A program made the position numbers and the translations under genes. Below, in pieces: positions 60,268 through 64,000 of a stretch of DNA of 64,000 nt. The stretch is taken from assembly GCA_014896235.1 (NCBI GenBank), contig JADBKU010000002.1:1-64000 (forward strand), read 5' to 3'. Below the pieces are notes generated by a model. The model did not search any database, had not been told where the DNA came from, and saw only the letters and a list, made by a program, of their open reading frames with translations. Origin of the DNA: a bacterium. GTDB lineage: Bacteria > Desulfobacterota > Binatia > Binatales > Binataceae. Each line of letters opens with the position of its first letter. The first letter of the stretch is position 1.

Positions 60268-60277
60268 ACTAATTAGT
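60268..60277. promoter_or_regulatory. Short palindrome upstream of the CoA-transferase
   Basis: ACTAATTAGT is a perfect 10-bp palindrome within CCGACTAATTAGTAAACAGGTCGG read in parts, 78 bp before the ATG at 60355. The AT-rich core with CCGAC/GTCGG-like flanks resembles TetR-type operators in general form. Ten bases can arise by chance. Confidence 0.35.
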
Positions 60278-60354
60278 AAACAGGTCGGAAGTTCGGCATC
60301 GGCGACCCCCGCCGGCTCCGAATGCCGTTTTTTCACGCGAAGGGAGAAACCAGC

Positions 60355-61563
60355 ATGGCCGCAATCGCCCCGCTCACCGGGATCAAACTGATCGATCTGA
60401 CCAAGCTCGCGCCGGGACCTCATTGCACGATGATCCTCGGCGACCTCGGCGCAGACATTATCAAGGTCGAAGAGCCGGGCGCGCCCACCGGACGGCGCGC
60501 CGAACAGGGCGGCGCGACCGGCAAGGTGCGGCGTGTCGAGGGCTTCGGATCCGTGCCGACCAACGCGCTCGCGCGCAACAAGAAATCGATCGGCATCAAT
60601 CTGAAAAGCCCGATCGGCAGGGAAATCTATCTGCGGCTTGCCCGCGACGCCGACGTGATTGTCGAAGAGTTCCGGCCCGGCGTGGCGAAGCGCCTGGGCG
60701 TCGATTACGAAACGCTCAAAGCCGACAATCCGAAACTGATCTATTGCGCCGTGACCGGATTCGGCCAGACTGGGCCGTACAAGGACCAGGTTGGCCACGA
60801 CCTGAATTATATCGCGACGGCGGGCGCGCTCTCGCTGATCGGCCGCAAGGATCAGCCGCCGACCATTCCGCTGAACCTGCTCGCCGACTATGCCGGCGGC
60901 GGCATGCACGCGGCGATCGGCGTGCTCGCGGCGCTAGTCGCACGCAACCAGACCGGGCGCGGACAATATGTCGATATAGCGATGCTCGACGGCGTCATGC
61001 TGCTGATCGCGCAGGCGCTATCGACCTATTTCACCAACGGCAAGATTCCGAAGCGCGGCTATACGTCCACCGACGGCGCAGCGCCGTATTACAATCTGTA
61101 CGAAACCAAAGACAACAAATACATCACGATCGGATCGGTCGAGCCGTGGTTCTACGCCAATCTGTGCCGTGCGCTTGGCTGCGAACAATACATCACCGAC
61201 CAGCACAACCATCAGAAATGGACCGAGATGCTCGAGCATTTCGCCCGCGTCTTCAAGACGCGCACGCGCGACGAATGGTTCGAATATCTTTCCCGATCCG
61301 ATATTTGCGTGGGCCGGATGCTTACGCTCGACGAACTTGCCGATGAGCCGCAGATTCGCGCCCGCAACATGATCGTGGAGGTCGAAACGCCGTCCGGCGA
61401 AAAAGTCAAGCAGGTAGGCATCTCGATCAAGCTGTCGGAGACGCCCGGATCGATCCGGTCGCTCGCGCCGAAGCTGGGGCAGCATACGGAGGAAATTCTC
61501 GGCGGGCTTGGCTACAGCGCCGCGGATATCGAGCGCTGGCGCGCCGAGGGCGCGATCAAGTAG
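60355..61563 (+). CDS. CaiB/BaiF-family (class III) CoA-transferase
   Basis: 402 residues. PLTGIKLIDLTKLAPGPHCTM and GADIIKVEEPG start the protein; VEEFRPGVAKRLGVDYE and GQTGPYKDQVGHDLNY follow; NLLADYAGGGMHAAIGVLAAL has the catalytic Asp. The sequence is close to alpha-methylacyl-CoA racemase/L-carnitine transferase types, so racemase activity on 2-methylacyl-CoA is an alternative. AAGGGAG lies 9 bp before the ATG at 60355. Substrates unknown. Confidence 0.88.
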   Translation: MAAIAPLTGIKLIDLTKLAPGPHCTMILGDLGADIIKVEEPGAPTGRRAEQGGATGKVRRVEGFGSVPTNALARNKKSIGINLKSPIGREIYLRLARDADVIVEEFRPGVAKRLGVDYETLKADNPKLIYCAVTGFGQTGPYKDQVGHDLNYIATAGALSLIGRKDQPPTIPLNLLADYAGGGMHAAIGVLAALVARNQTGRGQYVDIAMLDGVMLLIAQALSTYFTNGKIPKRGYTSTDGAAPYYNLYETKDNKYITIGSVEPWFYANLCRALGCEQYITDQHNHQKWTEMLEHFARVFKTRTRDEWFEYLSRSDICVGRMLTLDELADEPQIRARNMIVEVETPSGEKVKQVGISIKLSETPGSIRSLAPKLGQHTEEILGGLGYSAADIERWRAEGAIK

Positions 61564-61571
61564 GCGGCAAA

Positions 61572-61590
61572 TCCGACAACCGTTGTCGGA
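61572..61590. promoter_or_regulatory. Putative operator: perfect 9-1-9 palindrome
   Basis: TCCGACAACCGTTGTCGGA is a perfect inverted repeat with a one-base centre, 8 bp after the CoA-transferase stop and 55 bp before the aminotransferase start. Its twin with one mismatch is at 55414. TTGTCG within it could act as a -35 with GATAGC 17 bp on, which would let a repressor block transcription. Confidence 0.6.
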
Positions 61591-61644
61591 GCGCGGTGGT
61601 ATGCCGATAGCAGCGCGGCGACGCGCGAACCATGGAGAGTGATG

Positions 61645-62979
61645 ATGGCGGACGATCGGCAGAGCGCGATGTTCATGGAAGGGCCATACGAACCGCTGAT
61701 GATCGAGCGGGCGGAAGGCCCATGGCTCTATGCGAGCGACGGGAGGCGGATTCTCGACGCGGCGGCCGGCGCGGTGGTCGTGAATGTCGGCCAGGGACGG
61801 GAGGAGATCGCGCGCCTGATGGCCGAGGAGGCCGCGAAAATCAATTATGTCGTTCCGATCTGGAACACTCCCGCCCGCGAGCGGTTGTGCGCGCGCCTGG
61901 CGCGATGGACGCCGCCGGGCCTGAACCGTTTCTTCTTCACCAGCGGCGGCTCGGAAGCGGTCGAGGCCGCGATCAAGTTCGCGTTGATGTACCAGAAGCT
62001 GAAGGGACGGACGGGCCGCACCAGGATCATTTCGCGCTGGACGTCGTATCACGGCAATACCCTCGCGGCGCTTTCGGTCGGAGGAAACCGCAACCGGCGC
62101 AAGGACTACGAGCAAGTGCTTTTCGATTGGCCGCATATTCCGCCGTCATTCTGCTACCGCTGCCCATGGGGAAAAACGTATCCGGGATGCGGTCTCGATT
62201 GCGCGGAGGCGCTGGAGGCTGAAATCGCACGGCACGGCGCCGATTCGATCGCGGCGTTTATCGCGGAGCCAATGATGGGAGCGACAGGCGGAGCCGTTCC
62301 GCCCGTCAAGGAATATTGGCCGCGCATCGCCGAAATCTGCCGGAAGCATGAAATTCTGCTGATCGTGGACGAAGTGATGACCGGTTTCGGCCGCACCGGG
62401 CGGCGTTTCGCAGTCGAGCATTGGAGCCTGGCGCCCGACGTTCTCGTCGGCGGCAAAGGTCTGACCGGCGGCTATATGCCGATGGGTATGATCGCCGTGG
62501 ACGAAAAGCTGGTCGCCGAATGCGAAAAGCTGCACGCGGATTTCATGTTTTACACCTATAGCTGTCATCCGTTGGCGTGCGCCGTCGCGGACAAGGTGCT
62601 CGAAATCATGGAGCGCGAACGCCTGGTCGAGCATGCGGCCGAAATCGGCGCCCGGCTCGGCGCCCAGCTCAAGGAAAATCTTTCGGGCCATCCGATGGTC
62701 GGGGACATCCGCGGCACGGGCCTGTTCTGGGGCGTCGAGCTGGTGCGCGAGCGCGAAGCGCGGACGCCTTATCCGCCGTCGCGAAAGGTCACGTCGCAAG
62801 TGATCGGCGCTGCGCTTAAGCACGGACTGTTCGTCTATCCGACGGTTGGCATGGCGGGAGAAGCTGGCGGCGACGGCGTGATGGTTACGCCGCCTTTCGT
62901 GATCGGAAACGCCGAGGTGGACTATATCGTGCGAAATCTGCGGACGGCGCTTGACGAAACGCATGCCGGCATGCGGTGA
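61645..62979 (+). CDS. Class III (omega-type) aminotransferase
   Basis: 444 residues, PLP fold type I. INYVVPIWNTPARERLC, FFTSGGSEAVEAAIKFA (PLP phosphate loop), SYHGNTLAALSVGG, LLIVDEVMTGFGRTGR (Asp, about residues 238-253), VGGKGLTGGYMPMGM (catalytic Lys, about residue 272) and the end FVIGNAEVDYIV are class III marks. It likely transfers amino groups between an amine or beta/omega-amino acid and pyruvate or 2-oxoglutarate. SD GGAGAG lies 5 bp before the ATG. Possibly controlled by the palindrome at 61572. Confidence 0.92.
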   Translation: MADDRQSAMFMEGPYEPLMIERAEGPWLYASDGRRILDAAAGAVVVNVGQGREEIARLMAEEAAKINYVVPIWNTPARERLCARLARWTPPGLNRFFFTSGGSEAVEAAIKFALMYQKLKGRTGRTRIISRWTSYHGNTLAALSVGGNRNRRKDYEQVLFDWPHIPPSFCYRCPWGKTYPGCGLDCAEALEAEIARHGADSIAAFIAEPMMGATGGAVPPVKEYWPRIAEICRKHEILLIVDEVMTGFGRTGRRFAVEHWSLAPDVLVGGKGLTGGYMPMGMIAVDEKLVAECEKLHADFMFYTYSCHPLACAVADKVLEIMERERLVEHAAEIGARLGAQLKENLSGHPMVGDIRGTGLFWGVELVREREARTPYPPSRKVTSQVIGAALKHGLFVYPTVGMAGEAGGDGVMVTPPFVIGNAEVDYIVRNLRTALDETHAGMR

Positions 62980-63131
62980 GTAAATCTCGCGCTGTCGCAG
63001 CGAAGTTGTGGATGCCGCGGTCGCGGCCGAAAAAATCACCGGTTTACCCGCCACAGGTTATGATAGCCCTACAACTCGCGGCGTTCGTCGGGTAAGTTTT
63101 TCTCATCGTTTCGGGCGCAAATGGAGCGGCC

Positions 63132-64000
63132 ATGGCTGACATAATCGGTCCGACTTCTCATTTTTTCTATTCGCAGCGGCTCAAACTGCATTACGTCGAT
63201 TGGGGCAATCATCATCTGCCCCTTGCGATTCTGGTGCACGGCGGACGCGACCACTCGCGGAACTGGGATTTCGTCGCGCTCGATCTGCGACGGCATTTTC
63301 ATGTCGTCGCGCCCGACCTGCGTGGCCACGGCGATTCGGACTGGGCGATCGGCGGAGCCTATTCGATCACCGATCACGTGCTCGATTTGGGCCAGTTGAT
63401 GAACGCGCTCGAGCCGAAAGGCCCCGTGACTCTGATCGGCCATTCGCTGGGCGCCGGAGTGGTGCTCCAGCGCGCGGGCGTGTTTCCGGCGGCCGTCAAA
63501 GCGATCGTCGCGATCGAGGGGCTTGGACCGCCGGGCGCGATGATCCGCGAGACGCCCGCGCACGAGCGCATGGAGCATTGGGTGACCGACATGCTTGCGT
63601 TGGCGCAGCGCAAACCGCGCGAATACCAGACGATCGAGCAGGCGATGGAGCGGATGCGCGAAGCGAACCCGCATCTGAGCGCCGAGATGGCGCGGCATCT
63701 CACGATTTACGGCGTCAGACGCAACGAAAACGGCACGTTTTCATGGAAGTACGACAACTATACGCGCGCCACGTCGCCGTATTTGTTCAATTTGAAAGAC
63801 GCGATGGAAATCTGGTCGCGAATCCAATGTCCGACGCTGCTGGTGCGCGGCGATTCGTCATGGGCGGGCGATTGGGAGCGCGACGGGCGGCTTGATGCGT
63901 TCCGGACGGCCGAACTGGTGACGATCAAAAACGCCGGCCACTGGGTGCATCACGATCAACTGGCGGAATTTCTTGCGGTGATCCATCGATTTCTGGGCCT
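63132..64000 (+). CDS. Alpha/beta hydrolase (3' end outside window)
   Basis: At least 289 residues, open to the right edge, probably lacking only the last few codons. LAILVHGGRDHSRNW, VVAPDLRGHGDSDW, LIGHSLGAGVVLQRA (nucleophile Ser, about residue 104), LLVRGDSSWAGD (acid) and IKNAGHWVHHDQ (His) give the full triad. GGAG lies 5 bp before the ATG. Family members include epoxide hydrolases, haloalkane dehalogenases and esterases; the HGG and GHSLGAG forms do not separate them. Confidence 0.85.
   Translation, partial: MADIIGPTSHFFYSQRLKLHYVDWGNHHLPLAILVHGGRDHSRNWDFVALDLRRHFHVVAPDLRGHGDSDWAIGGAYSITDHVLDLGQLMNALEPKGPVTLIGHSLGAGVVLQRAGVFPAAVKAIVAIEGLGPPGAMIRETPAHERMEHWVTDMLALAQRKPREYQTIEQAMERMREANPHLSAEMARHLTIYGVRRNENGTFSWKYDNYTRATSPYLFNLKDAMEIWSRIQCPTLLVRGDSSWAGDWERDGRLDAFRTAELVTIKNAGHWVHHDQLAEFLAVIHRFLG

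Overview
The window is a GC-rich bacterial chromosome segment with dense gene packing, Shine-Dalgarno starts and many ATGA or TAATG overlaps. The host part is rich in luciferase-like (LLM) flavin oxidoreductases (four), CaiB/BaiF CoA-transferases (three intact, one stump), metallo-beta-lactamase-fold hydrolases, acyl-CoA and short-chain dehydrogenases and alpha/beta hydrolases. That repertoire suits a soil heterotroph degrading organic acids and xenobiotic-like compounds. An uncultured lineage of the Binatota/Desulfobacterota kind is my guess from gene content only; no marker gene here settles taxonomy.

Layout. 1-2253 (minus): glycogen-debranching-type glycosidase (cut by the left edge) and a family-4 glycosyltransferase. 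2537-17915: catabolic genes, including LLM oxidoreductases, a VOC protein, a CoA-transferase, a phosphotriesterase-like hydrolase, two MBL hydrolases, a leftward aldo/keto reductase - nitronate monooxygenase - SDR - acyl-CoA dehydrogenase - LLM cluster, a rhodanese and a 434-residue protein I cannot name. 18155-21372: an AMP-forming acyl-CoA ligase and oxalyl-CoA decarboxylase, followed by a decapitated CoA-transferase start that runs into IS3 and integrase debris. 21993-23470: a PD-(D/E)XK-like protein and an AbiU2-type HEPN protein, a plausible defence pair.

23576-37125 is the most distinctive part. It is a 13.5-kb integrated element bounded by a perfect 44-bp direct repeat, which is the 3' end of the intact tRNA-Arg(CCG) at 37082-37153. 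It encodes a tyrosine integrase next to the intact tRNA, small AlpA-like HTH proteins, a divergent promoter switch with a HigA-like antitoxin lacking HigB, a replication initiator-like protein with DnaB helicase, both terminase subunits and a 925-residue tail tape-measure protein. I find no portal, capsid, tail-tube or lysis gene. It is either a phage satellite of unusual composition or a defective prophage. Short repeats related to GGGCAAAGTC lie inside both ends and look like integrase arm sites.

37254-53878 is mostly housekeeping: a CoA-transferase, a methyltransferase, a thiS-thiG-thiE operon behind a TPP riboswitch with promoter and SD-masking hairpin, then alr, purH, purD, a Sua5/YrdC protein, a DUF1015 protein and a histidine phosphatase rightward, and isochorismatase-like, RtcB, archease, CDF transporter, apt, LysM-M23 peptidase and pcm genes leftward. 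53985-64000 returns to catabolism: a fumarase/PcaB-superfamily lyase diverging from an alpha/beta hydrolase, a tandem pair of closely related LLM oxidoreductases, a leaderless BtuF-like metal-receptor protein, a CoA-transferase, a class-III aminotransferase and an alpha/beta hydrolase cut by the right edge. A 19-bp palindrome occurs in two promoter regions of this last segment and may be a shared operator.
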